Assembly (NCBI RefSeq): GCF_900476375.1
Contig: NZ_UPPP01000052.1
Location: forward strand, 1 to 64,000
Direction of reading: 5' to 3'
DNA from: Allolucifera butyrica
GTDB lineage: Bacteria; Bacillota; Negativicutes; Sporomusales; UPPP01
DNA: 64,000 bases
Positions 1-8,855 of the stretch are shown here, piece by piece. The translations under genes were made by a program, and so were the position numbers. Under the pieces are notes generated by a model. The model was not told the origin of the DNA and made no database searches. It saw nothing but the letters and a program-made list of their open reading frames with translations. How positions within the stretch are numbered: position 1 is the first letter of the stretch; each line of letters starts with the position of its first letter.

Positions 1-58
1 ATATCGTATGCCGGAAAAAGGGAAACGGTGACTTCCATTATTTGTTCGGTTAGTATTT

Positions 59-1966
59 CTATTTCCGGCTTGTTGCCTCAGCCAACTCGCTCAGATAGGC
101 CCACCGTTCCACTAATTCGTCCAGCCGCTGTTCCAACTGCCGCTGGGCTATAATGAGTTCCTGTAAAGCGGCAAAATCACTGCCGGCGGCGTTTATTTCG
201 TTGCCGATACGTTCTAATTCCCGCTCAGCCCCGGCAATCACATCTTCAATCTGCTCATACTCCCGCTGTTCCTTAAAGGTGAGCCTGCGTTGGCGTTCCC
301 GCGTCCTATCCCCGCCTGTCTCTTTGGGAATAACAGGGCTTTGTCTCTTTTCTTCCGCCGCCGCTTCCGCCAAGTAGGCTTTTTCACGGTAATCGGAATA
401 GTTTCCGGCAAACTGTTTGATACTGCCATTCCCTGTAAACGCAAAAATTTTATCCACAACCCGGTCCAAAAAATATCGGTCATGGGACGCAGTGATAACC
501 GCTCCGTGAAAATTATCCAAATAATCCTCCAGAACGGTTAGGGTTTGAAGGTCAAGATCGTTGGTAGGCTCGTCCAGCAGTAAGACATTCGGCGCTCCCA
601 TCAGCACTCTCAGCAGATATAGCCTTCGCTTCTCACCGCCGGACAGCTTGGCAACGGGCATCCACTGCAATGCCGGCGGGAACAGAAACCGTTCCAGCAT
701 TTGTGAGGCGCTGACCGTGCCGCCGTTATCGGTCGTTATAAACGGGGCCACTTCCTTAATCGAATCAATAACGCGCACATTCTCATCCAACGCTTGGTTT
801 TCCTGCGAAAAATAACCGATCTTCACCGTCTGGCCCACTTCTACCTGACCGGCGTCCGGCGCCAACTGTCCGGCAATCAGATTCAGCAGGGTAGATTTAC
901 CACTGCCATTGGGTCCAACGATCCCCACCCGGTCATTTTTTAATACCAGATAACTGAAATCATTTATACAGTTACAGTCACCAAAACTCTTAACGAGATG
1001 CTGCAATTCAACAATTTTCCGTCCCAGCCGGCTGGCGCCGGCCGTCAGCTCCAGTTGTTTGCCGCCCGCCTCCGTTGGAACCGCGCTAAGTTCTTCAAAC
1101 CGTTCAATCCGCGCCTTCTGTTTCGTCGACCGCGCCTTGGCTCCTCGCCGTATCCAGGCAAGTTCCTGACGCAAAAGATTTTGCCTTTTCTGTTCACTGG
1201 CCTCCTGCTGCGCTTCCCGCTCCGCTTTTAATTCCAGAAAGCTGCTATAATTGCCGGTATAAGTGTACAATTTTCCTTTATCCAGTTCGATTGTACGGGT
1301 TACCACCCGGTCAAGAAAATAACGGTCGTGAGTAACCATTAATAAGGCACCCTTATGGTTCATAAGATACTGCTCCAGCCAGGCTACCGTGTCATTGTCA
1401 ATATGATTGGTAGGTTCATCCAAAATAAGCAAGTCCGCCGGATTAATCAGAGCCGCAGCTAACGCAACCCGCTTACGCTGTCCGCCGGAAAGAGAACTGA
1501 CAACGGCAGTATAGTCCTGAATACCCAGCCTGGTCAGGATAATCTTCGCATCGCTTTCCAGCTTCCAGGCATTATAGACTTCCATCTGCTGGGTCAAGGC
1601 TATCAGTCTTTGCTGTAACTTAGCATCTTCCGGCTGACGGTATGTCTGGTATAAAACCGCTTCATATTCTCTAATAATTCGCATAACCGGCAAATCTCCC
1701 CGGAAGATGTGCTCCAATACGGTAGCTTTGCCGTCAAATTCGGGGTTCTGTGGTAAATATCCGGTTTGTACACTGCTGCCGATGGTAATCTTGCCGCTGT
1801 CGGTCGTTTCCAGACCGGCAACCGTTTTCAAAAATGTGGATTTTCCCGCTCCATTCACGCCGATCAAACCGATTTTATCGCCTTCATCAATACCAAATGT
1901 GACGTCGGCAAACAGCACCCGCTCGCCATAGCTTTTGGCAATGTTCTCTACGGACAGTAAATTCAT
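59..1966 (-). CDS. ABC-F family ATPase (Uup/YfmR-like)
   Basis: A 635-residue protein with two ABC cassettes in tandem and no membrane segment, the ABC-F layout. The first Walker A (GVNGAGKST) is at residues 36-44, with LSGGQRKR and ILDEPTNHID following. The second Walker A (GPNGSGKST) is near residue 355, with LSGGEKRR and LLDEPTNDLD. A charged inter-domain linker and a C-terminal charged, probably coiled-coil tail (about residues 545-635) fit the Uup/YfmR branch. Members of this family act on the ribosome in the cytosol, relieving stalled translation, rather than transporting. The ATG has a modest AAGGGC site upstream. It appears monocistronic. I cannot tell a housekeeping Uup from an antibiotic-resistance ABC-F by eye, but the C-terminal extension favours the former. 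Confidence 0.9.
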   Translation of the reverse strand: MNLLSVENIAKSYGERVLFADVTFGIDEGDKIGLIGVNGAGKSTFLKTVAGLETTDSGKITIGSSVQTGYLPQNPEFDGKATVLEHIFRGDLPVMRIIREYEAVLYQTYRQPEDAKLQQRLIALTQQMEVYNAWKLESDAKIILTRLGIQDYTAVVSSLSGGQRKRVALAAALINPADLLILDEPTNHIDNDTVAWLEQYLMNHKGALLMVTHDRYFLDRVVTRTIELDKGKLYTYTGNYSSFLELKAEREAQQEASEQKRQNLLRQELAWIRRGAKARSTKQKARIERFEELSAVPTEAGGKQLELTAGASRLGRKIVELQHLVKSFGDCNCINDFSYLVLKNDRVGIVGPNGSGKSTLLNLIAGQLAPDAGQVEVGQTVKIGYFSQENQALDENVRVIDSIKEVAPFITTDNGGTVSASQMLERFLFPPALQWMPVAKLSGGEKRRLYLLRVLMGAPNVLLLDEPTNDLDLQTLTVLEDYLDNFHGAVITASHDRYFLDRVVDKIFAFTGNGSIKQFAGNYSDYREKAYLAEAAAEEKRQSPVIPKETGGDRTRERQRRLTFKEQREYEQIEDVIAGAERELERIGNEINAAGSDFAALQELIIAQRQLEQRLDELVERWAYLSELAEATSRK

Positions 1967-2048
1967 AAATATAGCCCTTCTTTTAATAAATCTGTTTTAA
2001 AATTTAATTCTCTCCTTTTGTTTCACTATCCTGCCGTATTGGGGATAA

Positions 2049-2083
2049 AGCATAAGAGCCGCAGAGCTGCGACTCTTATGCTT
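2049..2083 (-). terminator. Hairpin at end of phosphoribosyltransferase gene
   Basis: Perfect outer arms AAAGCATAAGAG and CTCTTATGCTTT enclose a smaller GCAGAGCTGC stem. The hairpin overlaps the last codons and stop of the leftward gene. There is no long T run, so termination efficiency is uncertain. Confidence 0.5.
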
Positions 2084-2720
2084 TATTCCGGTTTACTTCG
2101 GACAAAATGGCCAATACTGCCTCATCCGGCGTCTGGGAAAAATCTTCGTAATACATGCCAACCGCCCGGAATAACTCCGGTTGAACAGGACAAATTACCG
2201 CATTAACCTCTTTTGCCAGCAACTTTACCACATCCGGCGGCGCTACCGGCACGGCAATGGTAATTTCCACCGGACTCAGTTTTTTTAACCACTGTACTGC
2301 AGCCCGGGCCGTATAGCCCGTAGCAATTCCGTCGTCAATAAGAATCACGCTTCGATTTTTTACTGCCGGCGGCTTATCGCTGCCCGTATAAGTCAACAGC
2401 CGGCGTTTAATTTCGGCATATTCCTCCCGCAGCACCGGACTGAGCTCTGTCTGATCAATTCCGGACCGGTCCAGGAGACTCTGGTCCCAAACCGCGCTGC
2501 CGTCCGGCATAACCGCACCGACGGCGACTTCCGGATTCAGCGGATGACCAATTTTTCTGGTGATTAATAGCCCCAGACTACAATTTAATCTCCGGGCTAT
2601 GGGAGCCGCCACGACCACACCGCCGCGCGGCACTGCCAGCAAACGTACGTCTTCACCATAGCGGCCGGCAGCCAGCCTGTCCGCCAGCATTTGACCGGCA
2701 TGATTACGGTCTTTAAACAT
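2076..2720 (-). CDS. Phosphoribosyltransferase-domain protein
   Basis: A 214-residue protein with a type I PRTase fold. The PRPP-binding loop is VILIDDGIATG (about residues 124-134), followed by a helix, TARAAVQWLKK. The N-terminal half has LLAVPRGGVVVA and the motif LLITRKIGHPLNPEVAVGAV, which are typical of the stand-alone family often annotated 'putative phosphoribosyl transferase'. The substrate base is unknown for this family and nothing nearby suggests one. The ATG at 2718-2720 is preceded by a strong AAGGGGGGAA site. The gene is alone between the ABC-F gene and an aldo/keto reductase, all leftward. Confidence 0.85.
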   Translation of the reverse strand: MFKDRNHAGQMLADRLAAGRYGEDVRLLAVPRGGVVVAAPIARRLNCSLGLLITRKIGHPLNPEVAVGAVMPDGSAVWDQSLLDRSGIDQTELSPVLREEYAEIKRRLLTYTGSDKPPAVKNRSVILIDDGIATGYTARAAVQWLKKLSPVEITIAVPVAPPDVVKLLAKEVNAVICPVQPELFRAVGMYYEDFSQTPDEAVLAILSEVNRNKA

Positions 2721-2882
2721 GCTCTTCCCCCCTTAACCGTTCTGACCCGCACTTTTTGCTTATTCTTTCGCAAGGGAGAAGAAGTTATCCGCAACTTAGC
2801 AGCATGGCGCGGTATACGGTATCGTTAATCAGATTTCTGCCGGTATGGATGAACGAAACAAAGGAAAACCAGACAGGACCAC

Positions 2883-3875
2883 TTAGCTCTGCAAAATAGT
2901 ATCGATAACTTTCAGTTCTTCCGCGCTGAATTCCATACAATTCAGCGCACCGGCGCAATCGTCAATTTGACTAACCTTGCTGGCGCCGATCAATACGGAC
3001 GTTACCGCCTTCTTGCGCAGCACCCAGGCTAAAGCCATCTGAGCCAAACTCTGACCGCGATTTCCGGCGACTTCACACAGCATTCTGACCTTTTCCATTA
3101 AATCTTCCTTTAAATCGGCCGGATTTAAAAATTTGCTTTCACCGGCCGCGCGCGAATCGGCCGGAATTCCATTTAAATACCGGTTGGTAAGCACACCTTT
3201 TCCTAGCGGTGAAAAGGCAATACACCCCACTCCTTCTGCCGCCAGAAGATCAAGCAATTCCGGTTCAACCCATCTGTCCAGCATGGAATACCGGGCCTGA
3301 TGTATAATGCAAGGGGTACCCAGTTGCCTGAGAATGGCAATGGCCGCTTTGGCTTGTTCCGGCTTATAGTTTGAGATGCCTGCATATAATGCTTTTCCCT
3401 GCCGTACTGCCAGGTCGAGGGCGGTCATGGTTTCTTCCAGGGGAGTCTCCGGATCGGGACGATGATGATAGAGAATATCCACATACTCCAGTTTTAAGCG
3501 TTTTAAACTTTGATCAAGGCTGGCGGTAAGATACTTTTTTGAACCCCAATCGCCATAGGGACCCGGCCACATTGTATACCCCGCCTTGGTTGCAATAACC
3601 ATTTCATCCCGATACCCTTTAAAATCGTCCTTTAAGATTCTCCCGAAAGTTTCCTCCGCTGCTCCCGGCGGAGGACCGTAATTATTGGCAAGATCAAAAT
3701 GGGTAATCCCTAAATCAAAAGCCCGCCTGATCATCATCCGGCTATTCTCATAACAATTAACATCACCGTAATTATGCCAGAGTCCCAATGAAACCGCCGG
3801 CAACATTAACCCGCTTTGCCCGCAGCGGTTATATTTCATTCCGCTATATCTGCCGTCCTTTGGTATATATGCCAT
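2883..3875 (-). CDS. Aldo/keto reductase (YghZ/Gpr-like)
   Basis: A 330-residue NADPH-dependent oxidoreductase with a (beta/alpha)8 fold. The start (YNRCGQSGLMLPAVSLGLWH) closely matches the L-glyceraldehyde-3-phosphate reductase/YghZ subgroup, which is related to the potassium-channel beta subunits. HFDLANNYGPPPGAAEETFG carries the active-site Asp and Tyr, and DILYHHRPDPETPLEETM carries the later His. The C-terminal cofactor-binding segment VTSVLIGASKVSQID is present. Members of this group reduce L-GAP or methylglyoxal-type aldehydes, so detoxification is likely, but the substrate is inferred from family only. GGGGAG precedes the ATG. Monocistronic in appearance. Confidence 0.88.
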   Translation of the reverse strand: MAYIPKDGRYSGMKYNRCGQSGLMLPAVSLGLWHNYGDVNCYENSRMMIRRAFDLGITHFDLANNYGPPPGAAEETFGRILKDDFKGYRDEMVIATKAGYTMWPGPYGDWGSKKYLTASLDQSLKRLKLEYVDILYHHRPDPETPLEETMTALDLAVRQGKALYAGISNYKPEQAKAAIAILRQLGTPCIIHQARYSMLDRWVEPELLDLLAAEGVGCIAFSPLGKGVLTNRYLNGIPADSRAAGESKFLNPADLKEDLMEKVRMLCEVAGNRGQSLAQMALAWVLRKKAVTSVLIGASKVSQIDDCAGALNCMEFSAEELKVIDTILQS

Positions 3876-4006
3876 TCTTTTCTCCCCTTTCTTCTAATGC
3901 AGTATTGGAACCCACAGAAATCTACTTTTATTATAAATTAGCTTGGCTTTATCTTTCTATGCTAAAATAAAATAAATAGTCAAACGTCTCCTGAAAGGAT
4001 AAGGAC

Positions 4007-4768
4007 ATGCTAATTTTCTTTACAATGTTCGGCTTAGGCTTACTGCTCGGCTTTATCGGCGCCGGGGGCGCCGGTACCGTTATCGCTCTTTTAGTTACCG
4101 TATTCGGTGTTCCAATCCATACGGCGCTGGGAACCTCCCTCAGCGGAATGATCTTTACTACCCTGTCCGGCGCTTTCAGCCATTTTCGCGAAGGCAATAT
4201 TGTAACCCGCATTGGGACGGCCGTGGGAATTTTCGGAGCGGCCGGAGCATTCACAGGCGCCAAAATCGCGGTTTTTTTGCCGTCAAACGACCTCAAATGT
4301 CTGACAGCCGGTATGCTGTTCCTCTGTGGCATTTTGTTTTTCATCCGTTTTTATTTTGCCTCTACAGGCATTTTTTCCCGGTTGGAACCGGATTCCCCGC
4401 CGGCTGGATTCCGGTTCTGGACCGCTGCCTGCGGCTTGGGAATTGTTACCGGCATTTTATCCGGCACTTTCGGCATTGGCGCTACCCCGTTCATCCAAAT
4501 CGGTCTATTGGTCTTCTTTGGGATGTCGATTCAGCAAGCAGCCGGAACGACCATGCTTATCATTTTGCCAATTGCTTTGCTTGGCGGTTTAGGTTATTTA
4601 ACAGAGGGGTATCTGGATGCCGGATTGTTTCTTAAGGTGACGGCGGGATTAATGTCCGGGAGTTATATGGGCGCTAAATTTACCAACCGTCTTCCTTTGC
4701 CGTTTCTAAAAGCAGCGATGGTCTCCGTCCCCATCCTGGGTGGCTTTTTGCTGTTGTGGGGATCTTGA
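4007..4768 (+). CDS. TauE/SafE family sulfite/anion exporter
   Basis: A 253-residue, very hydrophobic protein with about eight membrane segments in two homologous halves. Each half starts with a Gly/Ala-rich segment (LGFIGAGGAGTVIALL and LSGTFGIGATPFIQIGLL), which is the TauE/SafE (DUF81) hallmark. The family exports sulfite, sulfonates or other small anions across the cytoplasmic membrane. The specific substrate cannot be read from the sequence. AAGGATAAGG precedes the ATG. The gene ends in a strong bidirectional terminator shared with the converging DapF homologue. Confidence 0.85.
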   Translation: MLIFFTMFGLGLLLGFIGAGGAGTVIALLVTVFGVPIHTALGTSLSGMIFTTLSGAFSHFREGNIVTRIGTAVGIFGAAGAFTGAKIAVFLPSNDLKCLTAGMLFLCGILFFIRFYFASTGIFSRLEPDSPPAGFRFWTAACGLGIVTGILSGTFGIGATPFIQIGLLVFFGMSIQQAAGTTMLIILPIALLGGLGYLTEGYLDAGLFLKVTAGLMSGSYMGAKFTNRLPLPFLKAAMVSVPILGGFLLLWGS

Positions 4769-4809
4769 AAAAGAGACTCGCCTGATTAACCAGGCGAGTC
4801 TCTTTTTCA
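4767..4809. terminator. Bidirectional terminator between tauE-like and dapF-like genes
   Basis: Arms AAAAAGAGACTCGCCTG and CAGGCGAGTCTCTTTTT form a near-perfect 17-bp stem with an A/T run on each side, serving both converging genes. Confidence 0.9.
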
Positions 4810-5664
4810 GGACCTGATTTGATTCCAGAAATCGTCGGCAAATACCCCTTTACTGACCGGCGTAACCGGACCGGTCATAAATACATGTCCGTCTTGCCGG
4901 ATATCAATTTTAATTATGCCGCCGGGCATATGCACAGTGATCTCATTATCAACCAGGCCCAGTTTATAAGCGGCGCTGGCGGCGGCACAACTGCTGCTGC
5001 CGGAAGCCAGGGTATAGCCCGCTCCCCGTTCCCATATCTCAATCCGAATATTTTTCCTGTCGATTACTTTCAGAAATTGAACATTAATCCGGTTGGGAAA
5101 CTGCGGATGCGTCTCAATAACCGGTCCCAGTTCCACCGCCGTCTCACGGGATGGTTCGTCCGCCATTACCACGCAATGAGGATTGCCGATAGACAGGCAT
5201 GTTACGGCCAGCCGGCGGTTGTGAATGAGCATTGTCTCATTCACGACTTCCCGGGGCGCTCCGGTTACGGGAATCTGCCCGCTTGCAAAGGTCACCGTTC
5301 CCATATCCACGCGAATTTGGTCCCCCTTGTCGTCCAGCAATTCCACTTGAACGGCGCCGCCCAGGGTTTTTAGCGTAAATTCTTTTTGCGTAACATAGTT
5401 TGCATCAACAAGATAACGGGAGAACATACGGATTCCGTTGCCGCTCTTTTCAGCTTCGCTGCCATCGGGATTCAATATTTTCAGAGAAAAAGTATGATCC
5501 TCCTCCAACACCGGCCCATACAAAATGCCGTCGGAACCGACCCCGAAATTACGGTGGCAGATTAGCCGGATGTTTTCGGCCGATAAATTGACCTTTGTTT
5601 TATTAGGGTCAATCACAATATAATCATTTCCCAGGGCATGGTATTTATAGAATTGAAATTCCAT
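4807..5664 (-). CDS. DapF-fold protein lacking both catalytic cysteines
   Basis: A 285-residue protein of the diaminopimelate epimerase family by length and motifs (FYKYHALGNDYIVID at the start, NFGVGSDGIL, GNPHCVVM, INVQFLKV). The open frame extends 86 codons upstream, but the ATG at 5662-5664 has a perfect AAGGAGGGA site and begins with the family motif, so it is the start. DapF uses a pair of cysteines as acid/base. Here both are serine: EKSGNGIR (Ser74) where the family has a Cys-Gly-Asn-Gly, and TLASGSSSC (Ser221) where it has ACGTG. I checked both codons in the DNA (AGC and TCC). Racemase activity by the usual two-thiol mechanism is therefore doubtful. It may be a paralogue with another role. 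No lysine-pathway genes lie nearby. Confidence 0.85.
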   Translation of the reverse strand: MEFQFYKYHALGNDYIVIDPNKTKVNLSAENIRLICHRNFGVGSDGILYGPVLEEDHTFSLKILNPDGSEAEKSGNGIRMFSRYLVDANYVTQKEFTLKTLGGAVQVELLDDKGDQIRVDMGTVTFASGQIPVTGAPREVVNETMLIHNRRLAVTCLSIGNPHCVVMADEPSRETAVELGPVIETHPQFPNRINVQFLKVIDRKNIRIEIWERGAGYTLASGSSSCAAASAAYKLGLVDNEITVHMPGGIIKIDIRQDGHVFMTGPVTPVSKGVFADDFWNQIRS

Positions 5665-5719
5665 GCAAAATCCCTCCTTTAGTTTCTTCGTCTCTCCGCC
5701 AACTAGCGGAACAGGCAAT

Positions 5720-6157
5720 TTACAAGTATTTTTTAAATCCCTGAACAAGGCCCGGCTTGTAGCCGACGGACTCATAAAAAGCATGAGCCTCTTTCCGCTT
5801 GGCCAGGGATACCAGCATGGTATAACTACAATTCCGCTCTTTGGCGCAATTTTCAATATACCGGACCAGTTTACCGCCAATGCCCTGCCGACGGCTTTTT
5901 TCGCCGACAATGACGTTTTCAATTACCATAAAGGGGCGGCATTTTCCCACCAGATCGGTGCAAACAATTCCCGTTACCGATCCCAGCAAGCGCTGTTTCT
6001 CATCCTTTACACCGACTAAAATATAATTTGCGTTGCCGGCAACTTTTTTAAATAAATTTTTCATCAGATTTTTATCTGTTTTAATCCCGGTCAGTTCTTC
6101 ATAAAGCAGGGCCAGTTCCCCTAAATCGGCAAAGGTTACGGGTGATATGGTTAACAC
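5720..6157 (-). CDS. GNAT-family N-acetyltransferase
   Basis: A 145-residue single-domain acetyltransferase. The acetyl-CoA loop appears as VGEKSRRQGIGGKLVRYIE (about residues 87-105), preceded by the beta-strand VIENVIV and followed by CSYTMLVSLAKRKEAHAFYESVGY, the usual C-terminal GNAT signature. The substrate is not predictable. The start is a GTG at 6155-6157 because a GGGGGGAG site lies five bases upstream. It is 55 bp upstream of the DapF homologue on the same strand, so the two may be co-transcribed. Confidence 0.85.
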   Translation of the reverse strand: MLTISPVTFADLGELALLYEELTGIKTDKNLMKNLFKKVAGNANYILVGVKDEKQRLLGSVTGIVCTDLVGKCRPFMVIENVIVGEKSRRQGIGGKLVRYIENCAKERNCSYTMLVSLAKRKEAHAFYESVGYKPGLVQGFKKYL

Positions 6158-6322
6158 TTCACTCCCCCCAAGGTGCTAAATTCAACTTAATTATAATAAA
6201 AATGTACTATCCGTACATTGCCGAACCTGCCAAAAAAGGTTGCAAAAGGTGCTATAGCGAATACCTCATTTAGGTATCACGGATGTTTAACCGGGCAAAC
6301 AAATTTTTTGGGGGCTCCCGCA

Positions 6323-7195
6323 ATGGACAATCATAATACGCATCTTTCCCATATAAAACGGGGTTATCTAAATACGGACTTTAGTTTTTTTAGCCTGGAA
6401 GATACACAGGCAATGCAAATTGAATCCCACTATCACGATTTTAATAAGATTGTCATATTTATTTCCGGCCAGGTTACTTATTGTATTGAAGGCACTGCCT
6501 ACAAGCTGAGACCCTGGGATATACTGCTGATTAACCGGAATACCATTCATAAGCCGGTCATTGATGCAACATCGCCTTATCGGCGGATGATCATATGGTT
6601 TCAGCCTTCCTTTCTGCAAAAGTATACCAATCCAAACTATGATTTATTGACTTGTTTTGAATTGGCCGACCGACACAAATGCAATTTACTGCGAATGACA
6701 CCGGAAATGCTGACAATGATACAGTCCCTCCTCTTTCAGATCAACGGCGCCTGCCAAAACCGGAGCTTTGGCGACGAACTGTTGCGCAGCTCGTTATTTT
6801 TGCAATTTCTTGTCTATCTGAACAGAATGGCTTTGGAGATAAAAAAAGATGCCGCTCCTGCCGGCATGGAATCAGACGAAACAATTGGCAAAATACTGTA
6901 TTATATTGATAATCACGTTGCCGAAGACTTAAGTATTGAACGCTTAGCTTCCCTTTTTTTCCTCAGTAAATATCACCTTATGCGTAAATTCAAACACCAT
7001 ACCGGTTATAGCATTCACAATTATGTTCTGCAGAAAAGACTGATCAATGCCAGTCAATTTCTGCGGGCAGGACAGTCGGCCACGGCAGCGTGCCTGGAAA
7101 GCGGCTTTCACGACTATGCTAATTTCACCCGTGCCTTCAAAAAAACGTATGGATTAACTCCCACTCAATATCAGAAATTACCGGAATACGAATAG
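6323..7195 (+). CDS. AraC-family transcriptional regulator
   Basis: A 290-residue regulator. The N-terminal cupin-like sensor (about residues 25-110) contains ESHYHDFNKIVIFISGQ and LINRNTIHKP. The C-terminal AraC double helix-turn-helix (about residues 190-288) contains LSIERLASLFFLSKYHLMRK and ends with the signature ESGFHDYANFTRAFKKTYG. The frame is open 35 codons further upstream, but the ATG at 6323 follows a GGGGG run and starts directly at the sensor domain. The ligand is unknown. No adjacent catabolic gene hints at a target; the next gene is a secreted hypothetical. Confidence 0.85.
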   Translation: MDNHNTHLSHIKRGYLNTDFSFFSLEDTQAMQIESHYHDFNKIVIFISGQVTYCIEGTAYKLRPWDILLINRNTIHKPVIDATSPYRRMIIWFQPSFLQKYTNPNYDLLTCFELADRHKCNLLRMTPEMLTMIQSLLFQINGACQNRSFGDELLRSSLFLQFLVYLNRMALEIKKDAAPAGMESDETIGKILYYIDNHVAEDLSIERLASLFFLSKYHLMRKFKHHTGYSIHNYVLQKRLINASQFLRAGQSATAACLESGFHDYANFTRAFKKTYGLTPTQYQKLPEYE

Positions 7196-7250
7196 TCGTT
7201 TTTTGCCTCGCATATCACCGGAAAAATAGGATAAAGGGGAGTATCATCAA

Positions 7251-7994
7251 ATGCCAAGAAAGACGTTGTTTATTGTCGCTTGTATTTTTATCGGTCTCCT
7301 TTTCTCCGCTCTTTGCACGGCGCAGGAGCGCAAAGAGGAATGGAAAAACCCCATGTTCGATTTTAATCAGATAAAAACAGTAGCAGTCCGGCTTTCGCTT
7401 GATAAGTCAATTTGCCCCGATGAAATTGAGCAGCGTAAATTGAATGATTTAATCAAAAATCAAGTTCTTAAAGCGGCAAATACACGGCTTAGACTTATCT
7501 CTAATGAGCAATTTGAAACAGCAATCGAAAAGTATTCCGGCCTAAACCTCAACCAACTGCGGGTTGATGACGTCAAGCAATATGAAGCCGCTATGCGGGA
7601 GTGGGCTCCGCTCATAACCGACGCCTTCTTAAACGTAGATATTAAACAGTGGGGCTATACTAAGGTCTTTGTCCCGGAAAGTACGTATACATACACTGAT
7701 TATGTAACAAATTATATTACCGTACCGTATTATGATCCCCATGGGAATTTGCTTTATAGAACCCAGCCAATTCAGGTCCCTGTCGAACGGACGCAGACCA
7801 TACCGGCCCATTACGACTCGGTAGCTCACGCCGGAGCACAATTTTCCCTTATCACGGCCAAAGGCAGGCAAAAAGTATGGATGCTGCTTGATCTGAGAGA
7901 TGCCGGCGGCAGTAAAGAGCCAATTGAAATGACCGGGCGCATCGTTACCCGGGCTATGGAGCGGCTGCGGGAAGTAACTAAGAAAGACCGCTAA
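7251..7994 (+). CDS. Secreted hypothetical protein
   Basis: A 247-residue protein I do not recognise. It has a clear N-terminal signal peptide (TLFIVACIFIGLLFSALCTA, probably cleaved after TAQ) without a convincing lipobox. The mature part has a predicted alpha/beta region (about residues 35-125) and then a Tyr/Thr-rich stretch (about 140-185: YTYTDYVTNYITVPYYDP) that could be a beta-hairpin insertion. The second half ends FSLITAKGRQKVWMLLDLRD, resembling secreted proteins that build a beta-sandwich or TolB-like periplasmic domain. AAGGGGAG precedes the ATG. It stands 55 bp behind the AraC gene, so co-transcription is possible. Function unknown. Confidence 0.75.
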   Translation: MPRKTLFIVACIFIGLLFSALCTAQERKEEWKNPMFDFNQIKTVAVRLSLDKSICPDEIEQRKLNDLIKNQVLKAANTRLRLISNEQFETAIEKYSGLNLNQLRVDDVKQYEAAMREWAPLITDAFLNVDIKQWGYTKVFVPESTYTYTDYVTNYITVPYYDPHGNLLYRTQPIQVPVERTQTIPAHYDSVAHAGAQFSLITAKGRQKVWMLLDLRDAGGSKEPIEMTGRIVTRAMERLREVTKKDR

Positions 7995-8005
7995 CGCGGT
8001 CTTTC
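7981..8005 (+). terminator. Terminator overlapping end of secreted hypothetical gene
   Basis: AGAAAGACCGC and GCGGTCTTTC arms around TAAC. It overlaps the stop codon and is the first part of a repeated intergenic cassette. Confidence 0.7.
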
Positions 8006-8096
8006 GGTCCATGGCGCAGGGCTCGGGGCGCAAGGAAACCCTTTGGAAATCATTTTGGGCGAACAATCCAGGCAGAAGGATCGTCTTGTCATAAGT
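8004..8096 (+). repeat. Dispersed intergenic cassette, partial copy
   Basis: The stretch from CATGGCGCAGGGCTCGGGGC to GATCGTCTTGTCATAAG matches, base for base over long runs, the DNA behind the macB-like gene (20887-20978) and, less closely, 40057-40150. In each case it follows a GACCGC/GCGGTC terminator hairpin. No reading frame is shared between copies. The later part of the cassette (with the palindrome) is missing here. Confidence 0.8.
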
Positions 8097-8134
8097 CGTT
8101 AACGGCTTCACTCAAGACCCCTTAGCCGCCAGAA

Positions 8135-8836
8135 TCAGCGGGAGGCCGGCTGATAGTACTGCAATAGTTCGCTCACTGTTACAAATTCATACCCCCGGGA
8201 CTTCAGACTGTCAATTATACAATCCACCGCTTCCGGCGTCGGTGACGGATATTTGCCGTCATGCAGCAAAATAATGCTGCCCGGCTTAACATTCTTCAGC
8301 ACGGAATCCACAATGTCTCCTACGGGGGGGCACCGCCAGTCCTTTGTGTCAATCGACCAAAGCACAATAATATATCCCCGTTCCCTGGCATCTTCCAGAA
8401 CTGTCTTGCTATACTTGCCTTCGGGCGGCCGGAAAAGGGTCGGCCGGGGCGCAACTTGCGAAATTAATGTTTCATTCTTTTCTATTTCCTTATCAATTTC
8501 TTGTCGGTTCAATCCTCGCAATTTAGGATGACTGTAGGTATGATTGCCCACTTCATGGCCTTCGGCTGCTTCCTGACGCACCAGCATGGGATATTTCTCC
8601 ACCCGTTCCCCTACTACAAAAAAAGTGGCTTTTACTCCTTTTTCCCGCAAGATCTGTAAAATTTTCGGCGTAGAAGTATTAAGCGGACCATCATCAAAGG
8701 TAAGGGCGACAACTTTACGGGAAGTCGGCACTTCCCGGATAGCCGGCTCGGTATCTATAATATGGTCCTCGACCTTTAATCCCACAAAGGCAACAATTAA
8801 GCAGAAAACGCCAAAAACGCTTTTCTTTGCTTTCAT
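8135..8836 (-). CDS. Polysaccharide deacetylase (NodB domain)
   Basis: A 233-residue carbohydrate esterase family 4 enzyme that removes acetyl groups from GlcNAc or MurNAc in cell-wall or spore peptidoglycan. An N-terminal hydrophobic segment (SVFGVFCLIVAFVGL) anchors or exports it. Motifs in order: ALTFDDGP (catalytic Asp and first metal Asp), EVGNHTYSHP (two metal His), FRPPEGKY (substrate-groove Arg), LWSIDTKDW, and ILLHDG (final His). All metal and catalytic residues are present. The start at 8836 was chosen for its GGGAGGTGCC site; a longer frame would run into a repeat element. In spore formers such enzymes (PdaA/PdaB types) often act in cortex formation, which is inference here. Confidence 0.88.
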   Translation of the reverse strand: MKAKKSVFGVFCLIVAFVGLKVEDHIIDTEPAIREVPTSRKVVALTFDDGPLNTSTPKILQILREKGVKATFFVVGERVEKYPMLVRQEAAEGHEVGNHTYSHPKLRGLNRQEIDKEIEKNETLISQVAPRPTLFRPPEGKYSKTVLEDARERGYIIVLWSIDTKDWRCPPVGDIVDSVLKNVKPGSIILLHDGKYPSPTPEAVDCIIDSLKSRGYEFVTVSELLQYYQPASR

Positions 8837-8855
8837 AGGCACCTCCCGACATGGA

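Noticed and set aside
1-58. Gene end at the left window edge
   Set aside because: The 58 bases show no recognisable coding sequence or hairpin.
5665-5922. 86-codon N-terminal extension of the DapF homologue
   Set aside because: The sequence upstream of 5664 has no family similarity and overlaps the GNAT gene; AAGGAGGGA marks the ATG at 5664.
7629-8111. 160-codon leftward frame opposite the secreted hypothetical gene
   Set aside because: It is antisense to a gene with a clear signal peptide and ribosome site, and its start lies in a repeat cassette.
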